The notes below the pieces were generated by a model that saw only the letters and a list, made by a program, of their open reading frames with translations, had not been told where the DNA came from and did not search any database. Shown in pieces: positions 19,801 to 29,739 of a DNA stretch of 64,000 nt. Within the stretch, counting starts at the first letter, position 1, and every line of letters starts with the position of its first letter. Origin of the DNA: a virus; the IMG/VR virus record IMGVR_UViG_3300023184_009676, positions 33,276-97,275 of that record. The stretch is one strand, 5' to 3'. The translations under genes were made by a program, and so were the position numbers.

Positions 19801-21710
19801 ATTATTATTATTTCTGTATGGCAAGGGGAAGATTTGGTATAAGAATAAGCGAGCCTTCTCAATTATTTATTGAAGATTGGATAGATTTTGATGTAAGTAT
19901 GCGTAATGGAGGAAATAATGCATTTACAGCAAGTAAAGCCCTAACAGTTTCTTTCGACGCAGGAGATGTAACAATAAATTGTAATGCTTCTTCCGTTCCA
20001 TCTTATGCTGGATTTGTTCAAGACGCCGATGCCATTCCAGAAGATGTGGTAGAAGAACAAATTCCTCCGCCAAATCGTGGATATGGAGATGTTTTTTCTT
20101 ATAAATTTGTTGGACCATGGGGATATAGAGGGGCAGTGCAAAGTTATACCCCTGGGACATTAAATGATACAAGGGGACTTAGAGAAACCTGGGGTAGGCT
20201 TTTGCATTATGGTTCTCTTTTTCATTATCATAGGGCGCTTTCCCAAACAGAAGGCGATGCATTATATGGAAGAAATCATTTGCCAGTTTGTAATAGCAGC
20301 AATCAAATGTCCGCCAAGCAACAAGGGATAAAGGTTGTTGTCAATGGAATTACTCATTGGGCTAATATGCAAAATCCTATTGCAGATACAAAGGGTTCAT
20401 ATGGAGTTAAATGGAGCAAGCTTGGTAACGCCGCAGAGCTTTATAATCCCGCCGCCTCTATTGTAAATGGTGGTATTGACACCAGCGCCTCGCCAGGATT
20501 GGGTCAATGGCAATATGGAAATAATTTTGGAACAATCCATAGCTTTGGATGGAATAGTAACTTGCTAAATCCTGGGACGACCTTGACAGCGACGAACATA
20601 GAAAATGGCGATTTAACTACCACTCCTGGAACTTTATCAACCACTGAATTTCAAAAATTAAAAACAAATCTTCTCGGTGCGGGAACTCTTGCGGGAAAAA
20701 ATTGTGGTTGGCACAAGGGAGGACTAGGGAGATCTACTTCTTACTGGATAGAAGGTTTTAATGCTTTTTATATTTTCTGTGACCCTTTAAAAAAGAAAAA
20801 TGTCACAAATTATAATTATATGAGTCCAGGATTAAGACAGTCTAATAGCTCAATTCAATATTTCTGGTTGGGTAAACCAAATAATTCATATCTTGAAAGA
20901 TATCCAATGTTTGGCCCTTACGCTTATCAATGGAGGGTAAGAAGGCAAAATAGAGATAGAAATGGTAATGGTGTTTCAGAAGGATTTTATTCTTATGGAT
21001 GGGGATCAAATTATAGTTTAATATATGATAATCCAGCTATTTATGGCCTTTTTACTAAATATAAACAAAAAAATCAATCTACTCTTGCAGAGATTAATAG
21101 CTATAGAATTTCTGCGTTTGGGTCTGCGGATGCTGCCTTGAGTGTTTCAAGCACTCGATTTGGATTTACAAATGGTGATGGAGGGGCAAGGACGTATGGA
21201 AATGTTTGGATAGGTAATATTTCTGACCCAACTCCAAATACCACCAGAGATTATGTAAATAAAGGATATGCCAATGCTTTAAGCCCACAGTTTTCTTTAT
21301 ATGGATGTTCTGATGCCGATATTAACGCTGGAAACTGTTTTGATCCATGTATCAGTATGAGATATCAAAATGGGTTCTTGCCAGGCGGCAAAAGACAAGA
21401 CCTTTTTACGGCAAATAATTCATATCGCATTATTGCAAATAATCCAGTAGTAAATAATGTCACTGGCTCTTCAACAATCGTTTTATCAGAAAATACTTCT
21501 TTTCGTGGTCCTTTTGGCTCTCCACATATAAAATATTTGTCATCTTTAGGTACAAAAGTGAATGGATTTTCTCCCTGTTTTGATGGTGGCGCAGACCATT
21601 GTAATTATATTACCCCCACTATTAATATTGGAGATTCAACTTATTATGAAGGCAGGGGTCCAGCTATAATAAATACCGCAATAAGCGTATCACAGGTCAC
21701 GAATTTTTAA
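16857..21710 (+). CDS. Giant fibre or tail-appendage protein
   Basis: 1617 residues, Tyr/Asn/Gly/Ser-rich, no signal peptide or transmembrane segment. The N-terminus is beta-rich with LYYSLNTPLLGVCHGVGNTG and SVGTQTESQLLL. The middle holds a Cys-rich patch (residues about 885-945) with SDCTGP, GDWCCLEGDDQYCTL and HPSGCIPPLP, which suggests disulfide- or metal-stabilised loops. The C-terminus includes GFSPCFDGGADHCNYITP and ends TAISVSQVTNF. The leader carries GGACAAAGG, shared with another fibre-like gene. Size, composition and position before a second giant gene fit a receptor-binding fibre or large virion appendage. No depolymerase motif was recognised. Confidence 0.5.
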   Translation: MNITTNNSIKNNIFDGSYQITVLPIPTGTAYSFWSSKILNPAGITGSLVYLSNEQRDSGYLFSGYSYTGDSFPFPKGIFLSGATSEATPVSGYLYYSLNTPLLGVCHGVGNTGENMWYNGYNFYNAFHPEGTFSPPFGQNISVYKSNSNGTDALAQNGNCSSLTSQEYNDFFGIVSKADINAEASADGIANGGTSFINSPAYACPEEVITVYYWHESQYNIIGGTVGAITANTFFNTNPIPTSLDNFDRKTALRYSVSSEQGGTLPNGQKETIQHVLYDGGGKPIPAYQTVGANILNTVLCPSITAESSLSVGTQTESQLLLAADVLSNPSKGFFDYFNWWNLWHFLYKENTDGFPFQNDYGLFQGEGIVIPAGKSSNYGSQLFEAQISNENNYWDRRQCPMGINFLPHTFGGAIYACPSYTFEIPYYAATKKFGFYGARFLDGCISLTLDNTLNGQPNSSDLPPNFTYTIPQEEEPSPDVGTLSSNSRYDNLLDIANKEELHSDFYAMNKGLFLWTNSTLISSSSDFINLSLVPGFPQLYSNLLSQYSAVFPNGKSDILKNDYLYISGEESQFYDTGIYSLILSQNSNYQNFKNNLYDILSGSLQISYWNNIEKDYSYAVLSQKNQVDNSFYTQLQAGKQSRFFTRYLENYVKGNSVDLYPTNKIYFSYDSANSYVESSGWAKSPNSFGTASNFDPKITRRYFLGAYSNGQDVTGVANFSQNFAGINLNNYSFYPGYFNGNIGLELPPPSFLPVISGVYDSTNNPSFNNESIQGNSFPTVTNGWNLVGYNGIGRLNLNFSCFTPIFVQNPLPITHCKIGQAPTFRAYAVDYHTIPEDKMNNRYPEIRYWMDKLKISNGNKSVSAKTTNAYPLSYKWYRIKKSDCTGPVSDPTIQDGDFKKFLLNPDFSKIVPSSQSGDWCCLEGDDQYCTLIHPSGCIPPLPSPISSLKYKYANYPMQQTLKQNNYNMTFVKGAQKNEDENYYYFCMARGRFGIRISEPSQLFIEDWIDFDVSMRNGGNNAFTASKALTVSFDAGDVTINCNASSVPSYAGFVQDADAIPEDVVEEQIPPPNRGYGDVFSYKFVGPWGYRGAVQSYTPGTLNDTRGLRETWGRLLHYGSLFHYHRALSQTEGDALYGRNHLPVCNSSNQMSAKQQGIKVVVNGITHWANMQNPIADTKGSYGVKWSKLGNAAELYNPAASIVNGGIDTSASPGLGQWQYGNNFGTIHSFGWNSNLLNPGTTLTATNIENGDLTTTPGTLSTTEFQKLKTNLLGAGTLAGKNCGWHKGGLGRSTSYWIEGFNAFYIFCDPLKKKNVTNYNYMSPGLRQSNSSIQYFWLGKPNNSYLERYPMFGPYAYQWRVRRQNRDRNGNGVSEGFYSYGWGSNYSLIYDNPAIYGLFTKYKQKNQSTLAEINSYRISAFGSADAALSVSSTRFGFTNGDGGARTYGNVWIGNISDPTPNTTRDYVNKGYANALSPQFSLYGCSDADINAGNCFDPCISMRYQNGFLPGGKRQDLFTANNSYRIIANNPVVNNVTGSSTIVLSENTSFRGPFGSPHIKYLSSLGTKVNGFSPCFDGGADHCNYITPTINIGDSTYYEGRGPAIINTAISVSQVTNF

Positions 21711-21719
21711 ATATATTAG

Positions 21720-21725
21720 TATAAT
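21720..21725 (+). promoter_or_regulatory. TATAAT -10-like box 6 bases before the start codon
   Basis: TATAAT at 21720-21725 is followed by AATAAA and the ATG at 21732. No -35-like sequence stands 17 bases upstream. Transcription would start at or next to the start codon. Confidence 0.4.
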
Positions 21726-21731
21726 AATAAA

Positions 21732-24700
21732 ATGAGTATCAATAGTCAATTATTTGGTTTGGCATCTTCCGTCGTTTATATAAGAGAGGGAGGCAGTGCC
21801 ACGGCTAAAAATATTATACAAGCCATGAGTAATGCCTTTGGCGGAACTAATGACGATGGGACATATGCGTATAATTTGTTTCAAGCTGATACGGGTATAC
21901 TTTACACAAATGGCTTTGATTTGTCATATGCAAGTTATGCTAATCTTGAAAATACCGTTTCTCCATTTGTCGGTAACGTTCCAGTTTTAAGTGTGGGGGT
22001 GTCTGCTCTGACTTATGGATATGGAAACTATTATTCTATTGGCGAATCTAAAATAGTAAATTATATAAATAAATTTAATGCAGCAATGGGGTATTCTAAT
22101 ATTTCCATTACAGAATCAAATTTTGATAGTATTTTTTCAAGTTTGTCTTTGCATGGAATTAATAATGATGTAATAAATTCTCCAGACGCCGCAAATCCTC
22201 TTGGTAAAAATGTTAATTATAATTGGTATGATTCTTCTGTTTTATTTGGTTTAGATAAATCTACAACGCACACTAATGTCATCAAAGACATAGAAAATCA
22301 ATATTATTATCTTACGGGAAAACTAATTTATGATCCTATTCCTGGAGATTTGGTAAAATGTATCTCTTCTGGAGCTTTGATAAATACTTCAAGTGGGGTA
22401 ATTTCTATTAATTATATCTTGAATCAACCCTGCTACGATGCAGATTCTTATGTTGGTCCAGTTTCTGGAATTAATTTTTATAGAACATTTAATGATGGGC
22501 CAGGAACCTCTGGTTATTTTGATGATGCTGTTGCACAAGAATACGCGAATTTTGACAAAGCTATTTTAGCAAAAGAAGATTATTCTTCAAATAATAGAGC
22601 CTTGTATTCTTATCAAACCGACCAAAGCGGCAACTATTTATTTTTAAAATCTGGAGTAAACATTGATGTTCCTGGCGTATTTAATCAATCGGAGGAATAT
22701 GGCGCAGGACACACCAACAAGATATCGGTTGGACAATATTGTTCTTTTACTGGCTACTATGCGGAAGGCGTGCCATTAATGAGAATGCATCAGGGAGATA
22801 ATCAATTAAAATGGAACGTCCAAAAGAGTTACGTTGGAGACTATCCTAATGGTATTTGTGTCATTACTAGTTCTTTAAAGAATTGGACTGGTTGGAAATT
22901 AGTTGATTTTGAATTAGACGAAAGTCAATCTGTATATTTTGAAAATGTTTTAACTAATCCAGACGCCAATTTAAAAAGATTTTTAAAAAGATGCTTAAGT
23001 TTAACTAATTCAAAAGATTCTCATGGTGACCCCATAACTCCTTATAGTTTGGTATATGAATATGATACTGGGGTATTGGCTTGCTATGGGCCTTATAATG
23101 CTCCCACTGACGAATTGGGTCACCTTATCCCAACCTACGTTGGTCCTCCTCAATTAAATGGATCTGCTGATTTACCTGGGCTTGCCTTTTATCAGACTTT
23201 TGATAATTCAAATTTTCCAGATTCGGGCGGAGAATATATTACAATTAATATTCGCCCAGTAATATCTAGTTCGTCTGCGGGGTCAATAAATGGAGATTCT
23301 ACAAGGACTTTTTCTTCTAGCGTATCGACCTCCACTCTTTTTTCTTTGTCTGGTTCTTCTCACGCAGGTTTAAATGCTGCGAAATTAAATTTTAGTAAAA
23401 AAATTGATTCTTCGGGCCTCTCTGGTTACGACGATATATTTAAAAAATGTTTATCTATTGGTGATAATTTTCAAAATTCTATTTCTGGCACCTTATATCC
23501 ACAATCAAACGCTGGATTTAATTACTCTGGAGGAGTGTATTTTTCTGGAAATGAAGCCATATATCCTCAAGATTTGTTGCATTTATCCAAGCTTATTGGG
23601 TCAGAATATTCTGGCGTAATGTTTTTGACTGGCTTCCAAAATATAAATGATAATTCTGTATCATTAGTAAATAGATATGATTCCCAATTCTATACTGGTA
23701 ATGTTTCTAATGGGGTCAAAACCACTGGAGAAAATATAGGGTATTATTATTTTCAAGACACAATCTTGGGGGCATCAAACGCGGGATGGGAAAATTTTGC
23801 TCCAATTCCTCCTGATGTTCAAAATGATGCTGATTATTTACCTTATTTCTCGGGAATCTATTCTGGAATTTCTTTAACTAGTAAAGTGGAGAACTATCTA
23901 CCAAGATATTATTCTGGACCATATAGAAGCTATTCCATAAAATTTTTATATCCAAATGCTTCTGGCGCAACAGCGGCGTATAATTCTAAATTAAATGGTT
24001 TTCCATATAAAATTACGTATTCCATGACGATTAAGGAGGAGTCTGCGAGAGAACTATATTGCTTGTCTGGGCTTTATAGCAGCACTCAAAATTTATACCC
24101 AATTAGAGCTAATTCTTTTGGAGGAATATCCGCATTAAATGAATTAATGCCAACCATGTTTTTAAGTCCTTATACATATAATTTTGAAGCAAATAAAACT
24201 ATTTATCCAGACTCTGGTCAATTCAGTAATTCTGCTTATTTTAATGGATTTGTTAATGGTTTTTACGTACCCAATTTTAGAAATAATCTTAGTGACCCTT
24301 ATTATGCACCAAATTATTGCACTCAATCTTTTTTAAATAGCAATACGTATCAAGACTCTTGCTCTTTTGTAAATGGAATTAAAACTACTGGAAAAGTTAA
24401 TTATAAAGTCATTTATACAGGCGGAGGATTAACTAATAAAGTTGGTTTCATTGAGCCTGCGCTAGATTCTACCTTGTTTTGGAATTATTCATCTAATAAA
24501 ATAACTGGCGAAGCTTTTTATACTCCTCCAGTTTTTGATTTATCAACTTATAAAATCAATCCCCCTCAAAGTTTTTTGGATGCGACTGTGAATAAATTGT
24601 TTGGTAAAAAAACTGATCCAACTTTTTCAAATAATGGCCTTGTAAGAACTGGTATTTTGGTTGATGGTTTTGACCCAATTTTTTATGAATACGTCGGGGG

Positions 24701-26531
24701 AAGAATAGGCTCTGGAGCAAATAATGAAGGCGGATATCATAGTAAAAATATTATCGGTGATCAATGGCTGGACTTTTATGTAAAAAATTGGGGAGTTTAC
24801 GCTGCTCCAAATTGTCCCAATTATGGAACTCACGAAGAACGTCTTGCTAAGAATGATAATTATTTGATACTTTCATCATTTACAAGCGGCGCGCTTAATA
24901 TTTATGCCCGAGGATTAAACTATTATCCTTATTTTAGTAATTGGACTTATAGCAAAATGAATGGTCTGGGAAATATAGGAGTTGCAACCAAGCAAATTAA
25001 TTTAGTTAGTGAATCTTATTATAATTTTGATTTAAAAAATATATTTCCTACTAAGACTGTCCCTTTAAGTGGCGATTTCTATTTTTCTGGGGGTTTTAAT
25101 ATTGGCCCCTTCCCTCAAGACGTTGAGCTTTGCGTTTCTGGAACAGACTCTATAATTCCTAGTGGCTATCTTTTTGTAGATGGGGAACAAATGACTTTTG
25201 ATTATCTTGGCAACTGTCCAATAAATAATATGGAAAACTTTGTTCCTAATTCTGGAATTATCCTAGGCCAAGCAGGAAGGGGCTCTCTTTTAACTACTTT
25301 TAAATTGATTCCTTCTGGTTCATATGTAAATTTAAATGTCAAAAGTTTTACTTCTATTGGATCTGGATTAGTTGGATTTACTGGAGCTTCAACTGTAACT
25401 ATTCGCCCAAGGACTTTATTGGGGGCGGTTAACGTTGATAATTATGATGATTATGGATATCCATTCATTTCTGGAGACTATAGGGCCAATATGGATTCTT
25501 CTAATTATATAAATAATGGCTCAGAAAGTCTTTTTTCAATAAGTCTTAATCAATTTACGGATTTGATTGGTCAAACTATATCAAAGCAGACCCCCGTACT
25601 CTCAGAAATCATTTTCCCTATTCCTGGTTCTGATTTCATTCCTTATTTGAGTGGATTGGGTCTAGTTAGATCTGATGCAAATGGCAACTATGTATTTACT
25701 ACTACAAACGGACCCACTTATGATTATTGGATAAATAAAAATCCTTATGCTCTTTTTACTGGCGTTAGAGAATCTACAAGGCTTTCAGTTAAGATTGAAG
25801 ATATCTCCATGGATTATTCTGCTATACCATATCAAAATTATAAAAATATCGTTGTATCTGGTGGATGTACAATAAGTGGAGAATTTTCTTATACTGGACA
25901 AGCAGAGAGCGCAATAATTTCCCAAGGTATAGTTTTGTCTGGATGGACTGGAAGCGGATATTCTGCCGCCGTATTAAAAGATCTTTCCGCCCCAATCTAT
26001 GTGTCTGATATATTGAGTCGTCTTCCTGGAAATTCAATTCCTTCTGGACAAGGTATAAATTATCTTTTGGAGGCCCCTTCTTTGATGAAAAAGAGAAAGA
26101 ACTTTTTTAGAATTACTGGAGGCGATACTTATATTGATGCCGCACCACCAGACGTAACTAATTATAATAAATTTGCTTGGCCAGCCTTGAGCGATTTAGC
26201 GACATTAAATCCAAAAATAGTTTACGAAGAACTTCCTCCAGAAGATGGATTTATATTTCCCACGGACAATTTGATATTTAGCGCCTCTCAAGGTCAAACT
26301 ATTTTGACGGGTGCGACATCTGGGACGAAATTTAATCCAATAGAAAATGTCACTTATCAAGCGATTTTGAACTACGCTTTCCTAGATAGTACCGCAACCA
26401 ATTCATTATATAATTCTGGTAAATGTATTTTCCCATTTGCAGAAGGGTCTAATATAATAAACAGCGGTAATTTGACTGGAGTCCTTGTTAACGAAGGTAC
26501 TCCATTGGCAGTCTATGTGAATTTTGTATAA
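21732..26531 (+). CDS. Giant fibre or virion appendage protein, second
   Basis: 1599 residues, similar in size and composition to the preceding gene (Tyr, Asn, Ser, Gly). It is beta-rich through its whole length, with aromatic repeats such as GSEYSGVMFLTG, YSGPYRSYSIKF and GVYFSGNEA. Around residues 1130-1240 there are Gly-rich loops such as GQAGRGSLLTTF and a short collagen-like turn set. The gene ends 1 base short of a convergent leftward gene. A fibre shaft or head whisker is the probable role. No lyase, glycosidase or peptidase motif is visible. It has its own TATAAT box. Confidence 0.5.
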   Translation: MSINSQLFGLASSVVYIREGGSATAKNIIQAMSNAFGGTNDDGTYAYNLFQADTGILYTNGFDLSYASYANLENTVSPFVGNVPVLSVGVSALTYGYGNYYSIGESKIVNYINKFNAAMGYSNISITESNFDSIFSSLSLHGINNDVINSPDAANPLGKNVNYNWYDSSVLFGLDKSTTHTNVIKDIENQYYYLTGKLIYDPIPGDLVKCISSGALINTSSGVISINYILNQPCYDADSYVGPVSGINFYRTFNDGPGTSGYFDDAVAQEYANFDKAILAKEDYSSNNRALYSYQTDQSGNYLFLKSGVNIDVPGVFNQSEEYGAGHTNKISVGQYCSFTGYYAEGVPLMRMHQGDNQLKWNVQKSYVGDYPNGICVITSSLKNWTGWKLVDFELDESQSVYFENVLTNPDANLKRFLKRCLSLTNSKDSHGDPITPYSLVYEYDTGVLACYGPYNAPTDELGHLIPTYVGPPQLNGSADLPGLAFYQTFDNSNFPDSGGEYITINIRPVISSSSAGSINGDSTRTFSSSVSTSTLFSLSGSSHAGLNAAKLNFSKKIDSSGLSGYDDIFKKCLSIGDNFQNSISGTLYPQSNAGFNYSGGVYFSGNEAIYPQDLLHLSKLIGSEYSGVMFLTGFQNINDNSVSLVNRYDSQFYTGNVSNGVKTTGENIGYYYFQDTILGASNAGWENFAPIPPDVQNDADYLPYFSGIYSGISLTSKVENYLPRYYSGPYRSYSIKFLYPNASGATAAYNSKLNGFPYKITYSMTIKEESARELYCLSGLYSSTQNLYPIRANSFGGISALNELMPTMFLSPYTYNFEANKTIYPDSGQFSNSAYFNGFVNGFYVPNFRNNLSDPYYAPNYCTQSFLNSNTYQDSCSFVNGIKTTGKVNYKVIYTGGGLTNKVGFIEPALDSTLFWNYSSNKITGEAFYTPPVFDLSTYKINPPQSFLDATVNKLFGKKTDPTFSNNGLVRTGILVDGFDPIFYEYVGGRIGSGANNEGGYHSKNIIGDQWLDFYVKNWGVYAAPNCPNYGTHEERLAKNDNYLILSSFTSGALNIYARGLNYYPYFSNWTYSKMNGLGNIGVATKQINLVSESYYNFDLKNIFPTKTVPLSGDFYFSGGFNIGPFPQDVELCVSGTDSIIPSGYLFVDGEQMTFDYLGNCPINNMENFVPNSGIILGQAGRGSLLTTFKLIPSGSYVNLNVKSFTSIGSGLVGFTGASTVTIRPRTLLGAVNVDNYDDYGYPFISGDYRANMDSSNYINNGSESLFSISLNQFTDLIGQTISKQTPVLSEIIFPIPGSDFIPYLSGLGLVRSDANGNYVFTTTNGPTYDYWINKNPYALFTGVRESTRLSVKIEDISMDYSAIPYQNYKNIVVSGGCTISGEFSYTGQAESAIISQGIVLSGWTGSGYSAAVLKDLSAPIYVSDILSRLPGNSIPSGQGINYLLEAPSLMKKRKNFFRITGGDTYIDAAPPDVTNYNKFAWPALSDLATLNPKIVYEELPPEDGFIFPTDNLIFSASQGQTILTGATSGTKFNPIENVTYQAILNYAFLDSTATNSLYNSGKCIFPFAEGSNIINSGNLTGVLVNEGTPLAVYVNFV

Positions 26532-26532
26532 C

Positions 26533-29094
26533 TCAGGATTCTTTCAGTTCCGCGAGCTTACTATAAATTTTATTTTGCTGTGTGGCTATGATGTCTGCGA
26601 ATACGCAATCATCTTCCATTTTTGTGCCGCATACAATAACAATGTCCCCTTCTTTTGGCATACCATTATTTAAAGACTTGCATTGCTCAAGTTTATCTTT
26701 AAAAATCATCACCTTCAAGCTTCCTGTTTCGTCGCTAATTTGAAATCTGCCATAAGCATTTCCATTTTTCGTTTTTCCCGTCTTTGGCGACTCTTCTAAT
26801 ATTCCAATAAAATCGCACTTTGTTTTTTCTCCATATCCTTGAATATCCGCAATAGATTCAAGTGTCTCTTTTTTTGAAATGAATATATCAATCAATTTTT
26901 TACCATGAGTATATCCAATCAACTTGTTCTCATACCACCAATTTGCAAAATCCATACATCCTTTATTCTGCAAATAAATTAATTTATATTTTTCAGAATG
27001 CTTTTTTATGGTTTCAAATCTGGAAGCCTTGATAAGGTTTTTGCCTTTTTCGTCTTTAATCGTTTCTACAAGAGCTTTAACTGTTTTAGATACGCTATCT
27101 TCATAATTTCTGGCATAATTAATAACATGCCTCTTCTCTTTATCGGTCAAAATATTCCAAAGTTGAGCTTCATAAACCAGTAATGGGCGATTATTAGATA
27201 AACTATCAAGTGTCCCCGCCTGAATGAGCGCAGAAAGAACTCCTATTCCAAGACCAGCCTCCTTAGAAGATTCAAAAAGTTCGAATTTATTAGAGTGACG
27301 TCTTTTAAAGTTGTTAAACTTTTCAATTGTTTTTTCACTTACTCCTCTAATAGAAGACAAGCCAAATCGAATATTCTTATCTTCAATAGAAAAGTCAACT
27401 TCAGAAAGGGTTAAGCTAGGAGGCAGCAACTCTACTTTTAAGGCATTCATTTCTTTGTGAATTTTGGATATCTCGCCAATGGGGTCGGGTTCATGCCTAG
27501 TCATTTTCAATAATGACAAATAGAACTGAGTGGGATGATTAAACTTCAAATAGACTGTCTGCGCGCATAGGACAGAATAAGAAAAGCTATGAGATTTATT
27601 AAATTGATAGCCGCCAGAGTCTTCAACGATTTTCCAGAAGACTTCTCCCACTTCTTTTGGAAGGTTATTTTCTTTAACTTTTTCTTCAATCTTGGCTTTC
27701 CAAGTCTTGATTTCTTCGATTTTCTTTTTACCAATGCATCGACGAATCTGTTCTGATTCATCCAGAGTAAATCCAATTTTATTAGCCATTTTCATAGCCT
27801 GCTCTTGATAAAGACACAATCCACCAGTTTCACGCAATACATCGTCAAAAAATGGGTGAATTGAATCTACCGTTCCAGTATTGGAATAATTAGCAAAATT
27901 ATCGGCAAACTGCAAAGCTCCTGGTCGAGCAATTGCCAATACAGCACTAATTTCAGACAAACTCTTTGGTTTAACCTTTTTTGCAACCTTAAAGTTAGTC
28001 TCCGCTTCAATTTGGAATAGTCCATGAGGATGTTTTAAATCCTGCAAATGCAAATAAATAGATTCATCATTGACATTGATATCTTGAGGTTTAATACCCA
28101 AAGATTTACAGCAATCATCAATTACAGATACGCTTCTTAAACCAAGTGCGTCCAGCTTTACTGCAAATTCTGCGACCCAGCCCATGTCATAGCTAGAAAC
28201 CTCTTCTTTGTCAGAAGAAAGTTCTGTTGGACAACAATCCTCCAATTTATCAAAAGAAATAAGAATTCCAGAAGGATGCACTCCCTTGTTTTTAATTAAA
28301 TCTTTTAATTTTAAGGCGGTATCATAAATCAAAGAGTTGCTCCTGCACCATTCCTGAAATTCTGGCGAAGTCTCATACGCCTCTTTCATATCCATGATGA
28401 CTCCATGATTCTTTGGAATAAAACCTGTGACCATAGTCATTTCTTCTTCTGGTTTCATGCCCAAGACTTTGCCAACTTCTTTAATGCAAAGCTTTGCAGA
28501 AAGAGTATTCAAAGTAAGAATTTTTGAAGTTTTACCTTTGTATTTTTGATTGATATAATCAATAACCTTTGAACGCTGATAATAATCAAAATCAATGTCC
28601 ACATCCATCAGAAGAGAACCTGCAAGATAAATAATTCCATCAATGACTGTCTTTTTTGAGCGAGTCTTTGAAATGAAGCGTTCAAAATATAATTCGTTTT
28701 TTAATGAATCAATTTTTGTTACACCAATGAGAAAAAGAACAAGGCTTCCTGCCGCAGAGCCTCGACCTGGACCAGTTGGAATATTTTGCTCTCTACAAAA
28801 GTTTACAACATCCCATACCAATAGAATATAATCAACAAGGCCAAGGTCATTAATTGTATCTAATTCGTATTTGACTCTTGTAGAATAGTCTTTGTATTCC
28901 TTTGAGCCTTTAGGATGCCCCAAAGCAAGAAAACCTTTTTTACAAAGAGAACGCAAAAAATCAAAATTAGAACAATCTTCGCCTAAACCTAAATCTTTTC
29001 TATGTCTTTCTTCAATCTTGATTTCTGGAAGACGAACTCCCTTGATTGGGCTTTCAATAGCGGAGAATTGACTGACAAAATCCAAAGTATTCAT
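26533..29094 (-). CDS. dnaE: DNA polymerase III alpha catalytic core without PHP domain
   Basis: 853 residues of a C-family polymerase lacking the usual N-terminal PHP domain. GPGRGSAAGS (residues 108-117) is the palm glycine loop. DVDIDF (164-169) holds two catalytic aspartates and KLDALGL the third. An insert of about 20 residues (KKTVIDGIIYLAGSLL) precedes the DxD. The finger/thumb motifs YQEQAMKMANKIGF, RCIGKKK and YQFNKSHSFSYSVL are all present. The late part has a helix-hairpin-helix region and an OB fold (GRFQISDETGSLKVMIF). The first four bases overlap the stop of the exonuclease gene (ATGA), so the two are translationally coupled. Together with the two genes upstream it makes a three-part polymerase. 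Confidence 0.9.
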   Translation of the reverse strand: MNTLDFVSQFSAIESPIKGVRLPEIKIEERHRKDLGLGEDCSNFDFLRSLCKKGFLALGHPKGSKEYKDYSTRVKYELDTINDLGLVDYILLVWDVVNFCREQNIPTGPGRGSAAGSLVLFLIGVTKIDSLKNELYFERFISKTRSKKTVIDGIIYLAGSLLMDVDIDFDYYQRSKVIDYINQKYKGKTSKILTLNTLSAKLCIKEVGKVLGMKPEEEMTMVTGFIPKNHGVIMDMKEAYETSPEFQEWCRSNSLIYDTALKLKDLIKNKGVHPSGILISFDKLEDCCPTELSSDKEEVSSYDMGWVAEFAVKLDALGLRSVSVIDDCCKSLGIKPQDINVNDESIYLHLQDLKHPHGLFQIEAETNFKVAKKVKPKSLSEISAVLAIARPGALQFADNFANYSNTGTVDSIHPFFDDVLRETGGLCLYQEQAMKMANKIGFTLDESEQIRRCIGKKKIEEIKTWKAKIEEKVKENNLPKEVGEVFWKIVEDSGGYQFNKSHSFSYSVLCAQTVYLKFNHPTQFYLSLLKMTRHEPDPIGEISKIHKEMNALKVELLPPSLTLSEVDFSIEDKNIRFGLSSIRGVSEKTIEKFNNFKRRHSNKFELFESSKEAGLGIGVLSALIQAGTLDSLSNNRPLLVYEAQLWNILTDKEKRHVINYARNYEDSVSKTVKALVETIKDEKGKNLIKASRFETIKKHSEKYKLIYLQNKGCMDFANWWYENKLIGYTHGKKLIDIFISKKETLESIADIQGYGEKTKCDFIGILEESPKTGKTKNGNAYGRFQISDETGSLKVMIFKDKLEQCKSLNNGMPKEGDIVIVCGTKMEDDCVFADIIATQQNKIYSKLAELKES

Positions 29095-29735
29095 ATTTCT
29101 ATTTGATATTTTAGCTTATTCCAGACTTTGAGATTTAATTGCAAATCAACCAGTGCATTATGCAAGTTGTCATAGTCATGATCTATATTATACTCCTTAC
29201 CAAGAGAAGTCAAGTTTGTTTTGATGCCTTTTATATGTGCGTTCGCCATTGTATACTGATAATCCATCCAAACATCATCATTTGGTCGATAAGGGCGATT
29301 CATCTTGACTCCTTGTGCCACGGACTTTGTGTCAATTACTTTATTAAGGATAAACGACCAATCTTCACCCATGTATTCAAAATATCCTTTTAATAAATAA
29401 ATATCAAATCGCAGGCCATTATGCATAATGATTTTATCTGCCCATTTTAATGCTTCAAGAATTTTGGGAAACGCTTCGTCGGGCGTGACGCTATTCTTAT
29501 CAAAATGAGCTTGATTGAATTTCGTGACCATTGCTGCCCCCGCTCCTATTTTAAATTTACAATCATCCCATTTAATCAATGAATCTATTTCTTCAATGAT
29601 TTCTTCTCCCTCTACCTTTAGCACAGCAATTTGCCAAGGTCTATTTACCTGAAAATTTAAATTTAAATTAAATGTTTCGCAGTCAATAAGAGCAATCTTT
29701 GCTTTTTTATTAAATCTGATAAGATGTTCGTCCAT
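29091..29735 (-). CDS. dnaQ: DnaQ-like DEDDh 3'-5' proofreading exonuclease
   Basis: 214 residues. All DEDDh motifs are visible: ExoI DCETFN (Asp18, Glu20), ExoII HNGLRFDIYLL (Asp111) and ExoIII LHNALVDLQLN (His192, Asp197). It removes mismatched 3' ends for the polymerase encoded by the next gene, with which its stop overlaps by 4 bases. It follows the PHP gene by 4 bases. Gene order PHP, exonuclease, polymerase mirrors the domain order of PolC, where the exonuclease is inserted in the PHP domain. Usual length for a stand-alone epsilon is about 200-240 residues, so this is complete. Confidence 0.88.
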   Translation of the reverse strand: MDEHLIRFNKKAKIALIDCETFNLNLNFQVNRPWQIAVLKVEGEEIIEEIDSLIKWDDCKFKIGAGAAMVTKFNQAHFDKNSVTPDEAFPKILEALKWADKIIMHNGLRFDIYLLKGYFEYMGEDWSFILNKVIDTKSVAQGVKMNRPYRPNDDVWMDYQYTMANAHIKGIKTNLTSLGKEYNIDHDYDNLHNALVDLQLNLKVWNKLKYQIEI

Positions 29736-29739
29736 AATA

